NCBI RefSeq assembly: GCF_000170855.1 | Contig: NZ_ABCQ01000015.1 | Coordinates: 1 to 64,000 of the forward strand | DNA from: Moritella sp. PE36 | GTDB taxonomy: Bacteria; Pseudomonadota; Gammaproteobacteria; Enterobacterales; Moritellaceae | Reading direction: 5' to 3' | DNA: 64,000 nucleotides | Shown here: positions 40,735 to 49,673 of the stretch, in pieces | How positions within the stretch are numbered: the first letter of the stretch is position 1 | Layout of the letters: each line of letters starts with the position of its first letter | Made by a program: the position numbers and the translations under genes | The notes under the pieces: generated by a model | The model's input: only the letters and a program-made list of their open reading frames with translations | Databases searched by the model: none | What the model was told of the DNA's origin: nothing

Positions 40735-42339
40735 ATGATCGCGAATTCGCATAAATACTGGTGGTGTAGCGCAGTGCTCGCCATCAGCATCATTTTAATT
40801 CTGGTGGGTGGTAGTTTTACTGCCCTACTTAATTTTTCACAAGCCGAGTTAGACTTCAGCAGTGTGCTGGCGGACTCGTACACCCAACATGTCATTCGCT
40901 TTAGTTTTTACCAAGCGGCCTTATCAACTGGCTTGAGTATTGGTTTAGCGATCCCGTTAGCACGCGCGTTCTCGCGTCGAGAGTTCGCGGGTAAACAAAT
41001 GATAATCAAACTGTTTAACTTATCACTGGTACTGCCCATTATCATTGCCATCTTTGGTATTATTGCTGTGCACGGTAAAAGTGGTTGGGTTAATCAACTT
41101 CTCGGGTTTTTTAACATAGAAACAGGCCATTATATTTATGGCTTAACCGGAATTCTGCTCGCACATTTATTTTTTAATGTGCCGTTAGCCACACGTATTT
41201 TATTACAAACATTAGATTCTATTCCCAGTGAATCTTGGCGTTTAGCCAGTCAACTTAACTTACAATCTCGGCACATCTTTATCACCTTAGAATGGCCGAA
41301 GATAAAACAACAATTACCTTCGTTAATCAGTCTTATTTTTATGCTGTGCTTTACCAGTTTCGCGATTGTCATGTCGCTCGGCGGAGGGCCTGATTACGCC
41401 ACACTTGAAGTCGCCATCTACCAGGCACTTAAATTTGAATTTGATATCGAACAAGCAGTGGCTCTGGCGATCATTCAAGTCGCGATCACCGTGGCGTTAA
41501 TGCTTTTTAGTGCGGTATTTTTAAAGTCACAACCTATGTCAGCACCATCAGGTAATTATTTTCGTCGCCCCGACTGCCACACGCTAAGCAGTAAAATTGG
41601 TGATGCGATCAGCTTTATTTTAGCCAGCTGTTTATTAGCACCACCGATACTGGCTATTTTTATCAGTGGCATCAACAACAAGACTCTCGCCGTTCTTAGC
41701 GATCCTATGTTGTGGCAAGCCACAGGTATCTCACTACAAATAGCCCTGAGCTCGGGTTTATTAAGTTTGTTACTGGCCTGCTCAATTTTATTCTCAACAC
41801 GGATACTAAAAGTACGCTTTAAGCTCATGGCATTAGCGTATGGCATCGAAAATATTGGCGCCATCATTTTAGTGGTTCCGGCACTGGTTTTGGGTACGGG
41901 ACTGTTCTTACTATTACGCCCCTATGTCGATGTATTTAGCATTGCCGCTTGGTTGGTGATCCTCGTCAATGCACTCATGGCATTACCTTATTTACTGCGC
42001 GTGTTGAACCAACCGATCCAAGATAGTTTTGCGTCATATGACAAACTCGCAATCAGTCTAGGCTTATCACGCCTGCAGCGTCTGCGTATTATCGAATGGC
42101 CATTATTACGTAAACCGGTGGCGATGGGATTAGGACTGGCTTGTGTATTATCGCTGGGTGATTTAAGTGTGATCGCGTTATTTGGTAGCCAAGATATGCA
42201 AACCTTACCCTTGGTGCTCTACCGCCAGTTAGGCAGCTATCAACTTGATGCCGCCGCGGTGACAGCCATCTTCTTATTAACTCTTTGCGGTATTATTTTC
42301 TATTTGTTCGAACGTATTATTGGAGGCAAAAATGCCTAA
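40735..42339 (+). CDS. thiP: Thiamine ABC transporter permease
   Basis: ThiP is the inner-membrane channel of the thiamine importer, a fused double-permease with about twelve hydrophobic helices in two halves. Each half has a permease loop of the EAA type (the first near SWRLASQLNLQSRHIFITLEWPKI, the second near KLAISLGLSRLQRLRIIEWPLL). The 534-aa length is normal. It overlaps thiQ by 8 bp. Confidence 0.93.
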   Translation: MIANSHKYWWCSAVLAISIILILVGGSFTALLNFSQAELDFSSVLADSYTQHVIRFSFYQAALSTGLSIGLAIPLARAFSRREFAGKQMIIKLFNLSLVLPIIIAIFGIIAVHGKSGWVNQLLGFFNIETGHYIYGLTGILLAHLFFNVPLATRILLQTLDSIPSESWRLASQLNLQSRHIFITLEWPKIKQQLPSLISLIFMLCFTSFAIVMSLGGGPDYATLEVAIYQALKFEFDIEQAVALAIIQVAITVALMLFSAVFLKSQPMSAPSGNYFRRPDCHTLSSKIGDAISFILASCLLAPPILAIFISGINNKTLAVLSDPMLWQATGISLQIALSSGLLSLLLACSILFSTRILKVRFKLMALAYGIENIGAIILVVPALVLGTGLFLLLRPYVDVFSIAAWLVILVNALMALPYLLRVLNQPIQDSFASYDKLAISLGLSRLQRLRIIEWPLLRKPVAMGLGLACVLSLGDLSVIALFGSQDMQTLPLVLYRQLGSYQLDAAAVTAIFLLTLCGIIFYLFERIIGGKNA

Positions 42340-43156
42340 TGCAACTCTCCTAAACAATGCTATTCCCCTCAGCAATGCCGACACCAGTCAGAACAGCAAC
42401 AGCAACAGCAACAGCAACAGCGGTGCATTATTACAGGTAGATAATGTTTTATTGCAAGTAAACAAGGTAACCTTTGCTTATGAACAAATGCAGATGCAAT
42501 TTGATTTAGTCGTTAATCGCGGCGAAACCTTAGCGATCCTGGGGGCCAGTGGTTCGGGTAAATCAACACTACTGAATCTGATTGCTGGTTTTAATCAGCC
42601 CTTGTCGGGTGATATTCGTTTTCAACAAGACTCGATATTAACCAAAGCACCTGCGCAGCGACCGATCACTACGTTATTTCAAGAGCATAATTTGTTTAAT
42701 CACTTAACGGTTAAACAAAATATTGCCATTGGCTTAGCACCTAGCATGAAGTTAAATGCCGAGCAACAAACGGCGTTAGAAATCGCAGCACAACAAGTAG
42801 AAATGACCGACCTACTGAATCGCTTACCCGCAGACTTGAGTGGTGGTCAACGTCAGCGTGTTGGTATTGCCCGTTGTCTCGCACGTAAACAACCACTATT
42901 ATTGTTAGATGAACCTTTTAGTGCGCTCGATCCAGCATTACGTCAAGAGATGTTACGTTTGATTGCCAAGTTGAATAAAGAACATGGCATTACCGTGTTA
43001 ATGGTCACGCATAACCCCAATGATGCCCTGCAGATAGCCGACAATATTGCCTTTATAGAAAACGGTAAGATCGCACTGCATGCACCAGCCGCTATTTTGG
43101 CTGATCAAGATGCACCGGATATGTTGAAACGTTATTTGGGGACGCTGAATAAGTAA
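42332..43156 (+). CDS. thiQ: Thiamine ABC transporter ATP-binding protein
   Basis: ThiQ powers thiamine import. Walker A GASGSGKSTLLN, the Q-loop FQEHNLF, the signature DLSGGQRQRVGIAR and Walker B LLLLDEPFSALDP are all present. The protein is about 30-40 residues longer than E. coli ThiQ because of an N-terminal extension containing a Ser-Asn repeat (five AACAGC units at 42392-42421). The ATG at 42332 has GGAGG just upstream; the TTG at 42320 lies inside thiP. Confidence 0.94.
   Translation: MPNATLLNNAIPLSNADTSQNSNSNSNSNSGALLQVDNVLLQVNKVTFAYEQMQMQFDLVVNRGETLAILGASGSGKSTLLNLIAGFNQPLSGDIRFQQDSILTKAPAQRPITTLFQEHNLFNHLTVKQNIAIGLAPSMKLNAEQQTALEIAAQQVEMTDLLNRLPADLSGGQRQRVGIARCLARKQPLLLLDEPFSALDPALRQEMLRLIAKLNKEHGITVLMVTHNPNDALQIADNIAFIENGKIALHAPAAILADQDAPDMLKRYLGTLNK
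42392..42421 (+). repeat. Hexanucleotide microsatellite (AACAGC)5
   Basis: Five perfect copies of AACAGC lie in thiQ and encode alternating Asn-Ser. The unit is a multiple of three, so copy-number change would alter linker length without shifting frame. Confidence 0.9.
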
Positions 43157-43160
43157 GAGC

Positions 43161-43424
43161 CTATAAAAAACCACGGGCTTTAAGCAGTGCGGTTTTAAAG
43201 TCATCTTCTTGATCCTTTGCTAACCCGGGGATCATTTCATCTTTCGTGCTATTGCGCATTTTTAAGTGATAGATAAGTGCATCATCACTCAGCGCTGCTA
43301 ACTCACCTGTAAACGTCATCTCTTCAGCCAAGGTCGATAACAATTGCAACAGGCTCACATCCGGTGTTTTCTGCCATTCAGGCTGTAACAACTCGATGAT
43401 CTCATTTAAGCGGTGATATTTCAT
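43161..43424 (-). CDS. yihD: YihD family protein
   Basis: An 87-aa cytosolic protein of the YihD (DUF1040) family. It matches along its length: [19 protein letters not shown] at the start, [18 protein letters not shown] in the middle and [21 protein letters not shown] at the end. Function is not known. It is convergent with thiQ, 4 bp from its stop. Confidence 0.9.
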   Translation of the reverse strand: MKYHRLNEIIELLQPEWQKTPDVSLLQLLSTLAEEMTFTGELAALSDDALIYHLKMRNSTKDEMIPGLAKDQEDDFKTALLKARGFL

Positions 43425-43547
43425 TTTATAATCCTTATTTTAACTGTGATTATTATACCTATTCCTAGGCATAAGTTAAGTAAACACAGTATCGATTATT
43501 GCCGACAACCATAACTCAATGACAACCACGGCCAAGTAGTAACAGCA

Positions 43548-43579
43548 ACGCCCCGAGCAATCACCATTACCAGGGGCGT
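43548..43579 (-). terminator. Hairpin after the metal-transport cluster, possible terminator
   Basis: ACGCCCC at 43548-43554 pairs with GGGGCGT at 43573-43579, downstream of the minus-strand gene ending at 43617 and upstream of yihD. No real T-tract follows on the minus strand. Confidence 0.45.
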
Positions 43580-43616
43580 GTTATTTATTATACTAGCGCG
43601 AGAAACCTTAGCAGAT

Positions 43617-44501
43617 TTAAAGTGCTAACTGCCAGCGTTGTAATGGCTTATCCGCTTTGATCCCACGACCCCAACGATCGATGCTATCAATGGTTAAGAT
43701 ACGCGCCGGATTAGGCACTAATGCTTTCAATTTCTTGCTGGCTCTTTTCGAGGTCAGTATCCACAAGCTATCATCGTCAGTTAATAGCTCAACAAGCTGC
43801 TGCTTATCTGCTGCAGTCCATTCCAATTCTGGTTTGGTTAAACGTTCAACCACAAACAATTGATTGCCCGATGCAAAGTCTTCTAACTCACTCGACAGCA
43901 ACACCACAGAGTCAATCTCATTATCTAATAACATGGCTTGCTGTTGATTAATCAAATGGCGTACCGACATCATTAAGGCTTGCTGGTTACTGGCAATGAC
44001 CCCTGCTTGCTGTGGCCATATTTGTTGCAGATCTTGACTTACAATCGCCGTCATACGGGTTAAATTTGTCGGGTTAAGCCAAGTGTAAGGCGAAATACTA
44101 CCATCTTCTAAACGCAGTGCCGCGACGCCTTGCGCACGGGGTGAAATAGCTTGTGAGGCATCCACTTCGATTATGCGAATGTTACCTTTACGTGCGTGCA
44201 CAAATAACGGATCTTGCGACCATACTGCGCCAAGAGTAATAGCGACTTGTGCATCAATCGCCGCTTCCGCTGTTAACGTCGCGCCTTTCGAATTAAACCA
44301 ATTCGGTAAACGCGATAAACCATAACGTTTTGGGGGCAGATACTGCGTAGTAATGTCAGTGCCTTTGGTTAACTCTGTCGCTAACATATAAGTCACCGGA
44401 GTGGCGGTAAGAATATCTGCAGCCTCTACCTTTTGGCTAAAACCTAGCGTTGATACCAGTAGCAAACATGCTGAGCTGATGGTAAATAATGAAGCAGTCA
44501 T
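43617..44501 (-). CDS. Degenerate cluster-9 metal-binding-protein paralogue
   Basis: A signal peptide (about residues 1-27, ending KVEA) precedes a sequence like ZnuA/TroA metal receptors, but with altered ligand positions. Where the family has DPHxWLDPxN, this has SPYTWLNPTN, so the histidine is replaced by tyrosine; the first and third histidine regions also lack His (PPKRYGLSRLPNW; LLSSELEDF). It may bind a different ligand or have a structural role. It is the last gene of the cluster, 6 bp after the permease. A function is not claimed. Confidence 0.65.
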   Translation of the reverse strand: MTASLFTISSACLLLVSTLGFSQKVEAADILTATPVTYMLATELTKGTDITTQYLPPKRYGLSRLPNWFNSKGATLTAEAAIDAQVAITLGAVWSQDPLFVHARKGNIRIIEVDASQAISPRAQGVAALRLEDGSISPYTWLNPTNLTRMTAIVSQDLQQIWPQQAGVIASNQQALMMSVRHLINQQQAMLLDNEIDSVVLLSSELEDFASGNQLFVVERLTKPELEWTAADKQQLVELLTDDDSLWILTSKRASKKLKALVPNPARILTIDSIDRWGRGIKADKPLQRWQLAL

Positions 44502-44507
44502 AATCGG

Positions 44508-45383
44508 TTATCCCTTACGCACAATGCGGTAGCAAGTGGCAATTAAGAAGAAGCTGGTCGATACAATAATGATCGCCGCGCCAGAAGGAATCGGTAGTTT
44601 TAATTCCATTGGTAAGATCGTGCCAAGCAGGCAGCTGATCGTCGCTAATAACGCCGACATAAGCACAAAATTACCCATATTTTTGGTTAATAGACGTGCT
44701 GTTGCACCTGGGATCAATAACAGTGCCCCCACTAATACCGCACCGACAATTTTCACCGAGGCAATCGTCACAAGCGTGATCATCATGACAAATAAATAGT
44801 CGTAAAAATTAGTCGCATAACCACGTACTTTGGCAATATCAGGGCTGATACAGGTTAATAAAATACGGTTAAAGGTCGGTATCAATACCAGTAAAATAAC
44901 CCCGCAAGTCACCGCCAAGATCAATAAGTCATAGTCGGTGATCGTTAAGACCGAACCGAACAACACATTCTCTAACATGTGAATATTAATCTTACGTGCC
45001 ACATACATCAGCAATGCCGCCCCCACCGCTAATGCAAATGCCAGAAACACCCCAACCAAGGTATCGTATGGCACATTGGTACGGTTACGCACAAAGTGCA
45101 GTAACAAGGCGAAGATCATGCAAAAACTAAATAAGCCAATAATAGGATTCTCTGCTGGCTCACCTAACAATACGCCTAAGGCAATACCGGTTAACGCGGC
45201 ATGGCCAACCGCTTCAGAAAAGAAAGCTAAGCGCTTGGCAATCACCAACGTACCCAAACCACCCAGTAGTGGACCAAGTAATAACGCGGCAACCACCGCA
45301 TTCACCATAAACGAATAAGAAAAACTCTCACTCAACCAACCAGCATCCACGCCCAGTTGTGCCCAATGACGGATCGTATCCAT
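44508..45383 (-). CDS. Metal ABC transporter permease (ZnuB/MntB type)
   Basis: A 291-aa integral membrane protein of the ABC-3 family, with about eight hydrophobic helices and AVGHAALTGIALGVLLGEP, the conserved cytoplasmic loop that contacts the ATPase. Substrate may be zinc, manganese or iron; sequence does not decide. It abuts the ATPase gene (one-base overlap) and precedes the second binding protein. Confidence 0.9.
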   Translation of the reverse strand: MDTIRHWAQLGVDAGWLSESFSYSFMVNAVVAALLLGPLLGGLGTLVIAKRLAFFSEAVGHAALTGIALGVLLGEPAENPIIGLFSFCMIFALLLHFVRNRTNVPYDTLVGVFLAFALAVGAALLMYVARKINIHMLENVLFGSVLTITDYDLLILAVTCGVILLVLIPTFNRILLTCISPDIAKVRGYATNFYDYLFVMMITLVTIASVKIVGAVLVGALLLIPGATARLLTKNMGNFVLMSALLATISCLLGTILPMELKLPIPSGAAIIIVSTSFFLIATCYRIVRKG

Positions 45384-46123
45384 TATTTAACTCCTTGCGC
45401 GAGATTGATTGCCGGCGTACTGGTACCAGTATAATGATTGAATAAGCGCTCGATCTTATCGGCTCTTAACACCTCAGATACCGGGCCAGTATCAACCAAC
45501 TGCCGATTAACCACATGCACTTGGCCACCGAAACGACGCACCGCGGTCACGTCATGATGCACAGTTAAAATAGTTTTATTTTCGCGCACTAATTCGTGGA
45601 TCAAGGATTCAAGGTAACGCACACCTTGTTCATCCATGCCCGTTGTCGGTTCATCAAGCACCAACAAGTCGGGATCATCTAATAACGACTGGGCGAATAA
45701 TACCCGTTGCTGCTCACCACCCGATAACAGCCCCATACGGCGGTCGGTACGATTAGCCATACCCACCCGGTCGAGTTGTGCCAGTGCATCATCTTGTTCT
45801 TTTTTACGCTTGCGCCAAAACAGTGGATTACGACTTTGATTGAGTAAAATAAAGTCCATGACGGTAAAGGGTAAGCTCGACTCAAACGTCGCCTTTTGTG
45901 GTACATAACCGATATTGCCTTTACGCTCTGGCCATTGAATATCAATAGCACCCGAAAATGGCGTTAAACCTAAGATAGAACGCAGTAACGATGTTTTACC
46001 ACCACCATTAGGCCCCATGATCACATGACACTGACCGGCTGCTAAATAATGTGAAATGTTTTCTAGAATGACATTATCGCCGTATTTCAAACCGACATTT
46101 TGTAAACGAATTGCAGGTCCCAC
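45383..46123 (-). CDS. Metal ABC transporter ATP-binding protein (ZnuC/MntA type)
   Basis: An ABC ATPase of 246 aa, with Walker A GPNGGGKTSLLRS, signature LLSGGEQQRVLFAQSLL and Walker B LLVLDEPTTGMD. It is the energy unit of the cluster-9 divalent metal transporter. The upstream neighbour is the binding protein, the downstream one the permease. Confidence 0.92.
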   Translation of the reverse strand: MGPAIRLQNVGLKYGDNVILENISHYLAAGQCHVIMGPNGGGKTSLLRSILGLTPFSGAIDIQWPERKGNIGYVPQKATFESSLPFTVMDFILLNQSRNPLFWRKRKKEQDDALAQLDRVGMANRTDRRMGLLSGGEQQRVLFAQSLLDDPDLLVLDEPTTGMDEQGVRYLESLIHELVRENKTILTVHHDVTAVRRFGGQVHVVNRQLVDTGPVSEVLRADKIERLFNHYTGTSTPAINLAQGVK

Positions 46124-46125
46124 GA

Positions 46126-47139
46126 TTAACTTCCTTGCTGCTTGTTAGAAGATACAGCTGTATCAGCTAGTGAACGCTTGGCAGCAAACTTCATCGCTTC
46201 AACTAAGGTCGCGAGATTACTTTTCATTTCAATAGCCACTTTGTTTTCTTCATACGCGCCATGGGTCATGTGTGAAAAACGGTAAAGTTGCACACCCGTT
46301 GCCGCTTCAATGGTTTCTACATAACGGCTTGGCATATTTAATTCGTAGAACAACACATCAATCTTCGATGCACGGATCTTCTCGATAGTTTCTTGTAACT
46401 GACTCGCACTCGGCTCAACACCGTGCGCAGGTTCGATAACGGCTGCAACATCAACACCAAATTCTTGCAAGATATAACCGTAAGCATTGTGCGTCGTAGC
46501 CACCAGCATACCGGATGTATCTAAGTCACCCAGCGTTAGCATTGCTTGGCGCTTCATCTTACGAAATTCAGTGGCGTATTTACGGGCATTTTTACGGTAA
46601 GTACGCGCATTTTCAGGGTCGATCTTTGATAGCTCGGTCGCGATGGTGTAAACCTTTTGGATCGTTGTTGATAGACCAACAAAGGTATGCGGGTTTACCG
46701 CACCGTCACCAACCGATTGACCAATAGCAGGTAACAAGGGCACGTCTTTATTGGCTTGGATCACAATCAGATCATCACGGTTTGCAGCTTTAATTACTTT
46801 TAAGGCAAAGTCATCATGACCTATACCATTCACCACGATCACATCCATCTGTTTAAGACGGCGTAAGTCATTCGGCTGTGGTTGGTAATTGTGGGGATTA
46901 AAACCTTCGTCAACCAGCGGTAATACGTCAGCTTTATCACCAACAACCGCTTTCACGTAGCTGTAATAAGGCTGCAAGGTAATACCGATGGTTAATTTAT
47001 CAGCGGCTTGTAATGCTCCGCTCATCAGCAATACCGCTGTAGTAGCGACTACAGCGATTAAACTTTTCATGCTGGTATTGATGCGATTTTTTATTAAGAC
47101 TGGTTTTATTATGGCTACTTTCATTATTGCTATTCTCAT
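46126..47139 (-). CDS. Metal ABC transporter substrate-binding protein
   Basis: A cluster-9 receptor with candidate metal histidines in GFNPHNYQPQPNDLRRL, VNPHTFVGLST and ATTHNAYGYILQEFG, and a late acidic residue in FYELNMPSRYVE. These match the ZnuA/TroA/PsaA pattern for Zn, Mn or Fe. The long start includes an unusual N-terminal 23 residues before MKSLIAVVATTAVLLMSGALQA, which alone forms a complete signal peptide; the native start may be the later ATG at 47070 or one at 47124. It has no His-rich loop of the ZnuA kind. Confidence 0.88.
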   Translation of the reverse strand: MRIAIMKVAIIKPVLIKNRINTSMKSLIAVVATTAVLLMSGALQAADKLTIGITLQPYYSYVKAVVGDKADVLPLVDEGFNPHNYQPQPNDLRRLKQMDVIVVNGIGHDDFALKVIKAANRDDLIVIQANKDVPLLPAIGQSVGDGAVNPHTFVGLSTTIQKVYTIATELSKIDPENARTYRKNARKYATEFRKMKRQAMLTLGDLDTSGMLVATTHNAYGYILQEFGVDVAAVIEPAHGVEPSASQLQETIEKIRASKIDVLFYELNMPSRYVETIEAATGVQLYRFSHMTHGAYEENKVAIEMKSNLATLVEAMKFAAKRSLADTAVSSNKQQGS

Positions 47140-47158
47140 TGTCGACTGGTGTCACGCC

Positions 47159-47770
47159 TTAGTGGCTGTCTTTATCTGTATGTGCTGTATTGTCTGAATC
47201 GCTATCATCAGCAAACACCACTTGTGTCCAACCCGCGCTAATAAGATCGTCTGTATTAAGCGCGCTTGCTGTCATCGGTGCCGGTGTCGGAATATCTAAT
47301 GCTAACCACACTTCAGGTCGTGCATCTTGGCTATTTAATAACACCGCAACACTGCCCGTTATCAGCGTCGGAATGCCTTGATATAAAGCTGGCGCGACTT
47401 TACGCCAGTCATGTTTACCTTTACGTTCCCAGCTTTTATCACTGATAAAAGGTGCTAACCACAGCTCATCTAATTCCGCCATACCAGGCCATAGATCCAC
47501 ACTTTCAAATTCGACACTTTCTAGCTCAAGACTGTCTTGATGAATATTGCGGATCTCTTCATGCGCTAAACGTAATTCACCGATCATCGCCAATTCAACA
47601 GACGGTAAATCTTTAATCGAAATCTGATGGCTCGCGAGCACTCGTTCGCTCGATGCTTTTTGATGATAAGGTAAAAGTAATGCCGCTATCGCTAAGATTA
47701 AGATGATTAATAACGCCACCCACTTACCTTCACGACCACCATCGTCGGCTTGAACTGATTGACTGATCAT
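47159..47770 (-). CDS. Single-span membrane protein, DUF6162-like
   Basis: A 203-aa protein with an N-terminal hydrophobic helix (about 17-36) and a soluble periplasmic part ending in a His/Asp-rich tail (DSDSDNTAHTDKDSH), which could bind metal. The placement next to a metal transporter and the general pattern recall the family I know as DUF6162, but I am not certain. It overlaps the upstream small protein gene by 4 bp (ATGA). Confidence 0.65.
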   Translation of the reverse strand: MISQSVQADDGGREGKWVALLIILILAIAALLLPYHQKASSERVLASHQISIKDLPSVELAMIGELRLAHEEIRNIHQDSLELESVEFESVDLWPGMAELDELWLAPFISDKSWERKGKHDWRKVAPALYQGIPTLITGSVAVLLNSQDARPEVWLALDIPTPAPMTASALNTDDLISAGWTQVVFADDSDSDNTAHTDKDSH

Positions 47771-48096
47771 TTTTCGCTGATCTCAACAACATCGACTTCA
47801 ACTGGGTTTTCATGGCCTGCATCGAATACTAAATAGAAGTCCGTGTCCGGTTTACTAAATTCTGCAATTGAACGCTTATCGGTCACTGCTTTAGCAATCA
47901 GATTGTCATCGTAGTCATACATATTTACAGCGTAGTCAACGGCAGTACTAGCATCACTGTAACCCGCTTCACAAGCTACTTTGTCAGACTCGAACCAACA
48001 GCTCATTAAGGGGAAATGGGCACTTGCCGTCCCAGAAAATAAACCCGTCATCAATGAAAGCGCTAACAGCGTCGATTTGATTGGCATTTTTGTCAT
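47767..48096 (-). CDS. Small exported protein, unknown
   Basis: A 109-aa protein with a signal peptide ending GTASA and a predicted mature N-terminus HFPLMSCW. Two cysteines, in SCWFESDKVACEAGYSD, could form a disulfide in the periplasm. The rest looks like a small beta-rich domain. It opens the second half of the metal cluster with GAGG before the ATG. No function is known to me. Confidence 0.7.
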   Translation of the reverse strand: MTKMPIKSTLLALSLMTGLFSGTASAHFPLMSCWFESDKVACEAGYSDASTAVDYAVNMYDYDDNLIAKAVTDKRSIAEFSKPDTDFYLVFDAGHENPVEVDVVEISEK

Positions 48097-48162
48097 GAAA
48101 ACCTCAACAATTAACTATTAACTATTAATAAATAAGTCATAAGTAATAGATAAATAGCAAAA

Positions 48163-48193
48163 GCCTGTAATCAGATTGCGTCTAATTACAGGC
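48163..48193 (-). terminator. Rho-independent terminator inside the metal cluster
   Basis: On the minus strand GCCTGTAAT and ATTACAGGC form a perfect 9-bp stem with a 13-nt loop, followed by TTTT. It lies between the DUF4198 gene and the small exported protein gene, so the cluster may be two transcription units or partly attenuated. Confidence 0.7.
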
Positions 48194-48246
48194 CATAATA
48201 TAAATAATTCAGCACCACACTGCGCTGACTTAGTCGTCGTTAAAAA

Positions 48247-49113
48247 CTACTGTAATAGTGCTTCAAAGGTGAAATGTACGTTCACACTGGCTTTGTCCGC
48301 CATCGGATCATTTTTCAATTCACCTTTGTAATTGGCTTTCATCAAGTAACGACCCGCTACGTTTGGCGTGAATGTCACGTTACCGTCCTTGTCACTCACC
48401 ACATTAATTTGCTCTTGGTGATTACGGTACAACGTACCTTCACGGGTGATATCAGCAACAACACCGGCTTGTGGTTCGCCGTTAAAAAAGAATTGGAAAC
48501 TCACCTCTTCACCTTCAACAATGTCAGACGGGTGAGTCAGTGGACGCATTTCTAGGTATTTACCTTCGATCTCTAATGCTTTTTCTGTTGGCATACCAAC
48601 CGTCACATAGCTTTCTGCGCGGGTATAACTTACTTGTGTGCTCACATCACGAGCTTGTTCAGGGATCAGATTTACGCGTTCCGCTTTATTGGCTTTAACA
48701 CGTTTAATGGTATCGCGACGACCGGCTTTATACGCTGTGTAGTAAGACGGTACGTTATTAATTGCGACTTTATGTGTGCCTTCTTCAGCAAAGTAGAAAT
48801 CAAAGATAGAACGACGTTTACCACGGATCACAAAGTTAGGACGCTCTTTACGACCGTCAGGCATGATCACTTGTGCAAACTCACTGCCCGCTGGTTTATC
48901 AAATACGAACGTACCATGCGATGCAGTTACATCAAACGTTAACCAATCGCCGCCTTCTTTCGATACAGTGAAGTGTGATGGTAATACCCAACGAGGGTGT
49001 GCGTTTGCCGTTGTTGTTGCCGCGAGTCCTGCGATAACCGTGAAGGCTAAACCTAATACTTTTAACTTGTTTACTTTTAAACTCTTCTCTTTAAAAGACT
49101 GAACTGTAGACAT
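48247..49113 (-). CDS. DUF4198 domain exported protein
   Basis: A 288-aa periplasmic protein of the DUF4198 family, whose better-known relatives (NikM-like) take part in nickel or cobalt uptake. A signal peptide ends ANA and the predicted mature start is HPRWVLPSHFTVS. The body is beta-rich with an Ig-like C-terminal domain (DKDGNVTFTPNVAGRYLMKANY). It follows the DUF2271 gene by 16 bp. The N-terminal histidine could bind metal, but this is inference. Confidence 0.8.
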   Translation of the reverse strand: MSTVQSFKEKSLKVNKLKVLGLAFTVIAGLAATTTANAHPRWVLPSHFTVSKEGGDWLTFDVTASHGTFVFDKPAGSEFAQVIMPDGRKERPNFVIRGKRRSIFDFYFAEEGTHKVAINNVPSYYTAYKAGRRDTIKRVKANKAERVNLIPEQARDVSTQVSYTRAESYVTVGMPTEKALEIEGKYLEMRPLTHPSDIVEGEEVSFQFFFNGEPQAGVVADITREGTLYRNHQEQINVVSDKDGNVTFTPNVAGRYLMKANYKGELKNDPMADKASVNVHFTFEALLQ

Positions 49114-49129
49114 TATCTTTCTCGCTATA

Positions 49130-49663
49130 TTATTTAATTAGGTAGTTGATACGGATATCACCGGTTTCTTCTGTCGGCGCAATGGTGTGACTAAATGGCT
49201 GGTCACCTAACGTCATTTTTTGGCGGATGAAATTACGGCCACCGTGTTCACGTACTACTTCAACATAAAATGTATACTTGCCGGCTTCAACGCGGTTACC
49301 ATCATTATCTAAACCATCCCAAGTGAAACGGTAATCACCTGCTGGGCGGGTTGCTGATGTAACGCCGTCAACTAAAGCGCGATCATAACGACCCACTTTT
49401 CGCCACCAGCTGCGTAAGTCTTTTAACCATTCATCTTTACCCACCCATAACTCAATGGTACGCACAGATTTACGCTTTGAATTCTCGATCCATATCGCCA
49501 CATAAGGGCGGGCATACATAGTGGTATCAATCTTTGGCAAGCTAAACTCAACAGCGAGTGTTGCGGTGGCCGGAATAGGTGCGGCCGTGGCAAAAAAAGC
49601 TGGTAATAACAGGCAACTTAATAGTGCAACGCACTGACTAAGACGCTTAAATAACAAAGTCAT
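49130..49663 (-). CDS. DUF2271 domain exported protein
   Basis: A 177-aa protein with a signal peptide (about 1-28, ending FATAA). The body has VAIWIENSKRKSVRTIELWVGKDEWLKDLRSWWRK and DGVTSATRPAGDYRFTWDGLDNDGNRVEAGKYTFYVEVVREHGG, typical of DUF2271. The start ATG at 49663 was chosen for AAGGATC upstream; the frame extends into the PepSY gene. Genes of this family travel with PepSY and DUF4198 genes. Function unknown. Confidence 0.82.
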   Translation of the reverse strand: MTLLFKRLSQCVALLSCLLLPAFFATAAPIPATATLAVEFSLPKIDTTMYARPYVAIWIENSKRKSVRTIELWVGKDEWLKDLRSWWRKVGRYDRALVDGVTSATRPAGDYRFTWDGLDNDGNRVEAGKYTFYVEVVREHGGRNFIRQKMTLGDQPFSHTIAPTEETGDIRINYLIK

Positions 49664-49673
49664 ACAAGATCCT

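Noticed and set aside
47070-47139. Calling the long start of the metal receptor certain
   Set aside because: The first 23 residues come before a complete signal peptide and none of the starts has a strong ribosome-binding site, so the start is left open.
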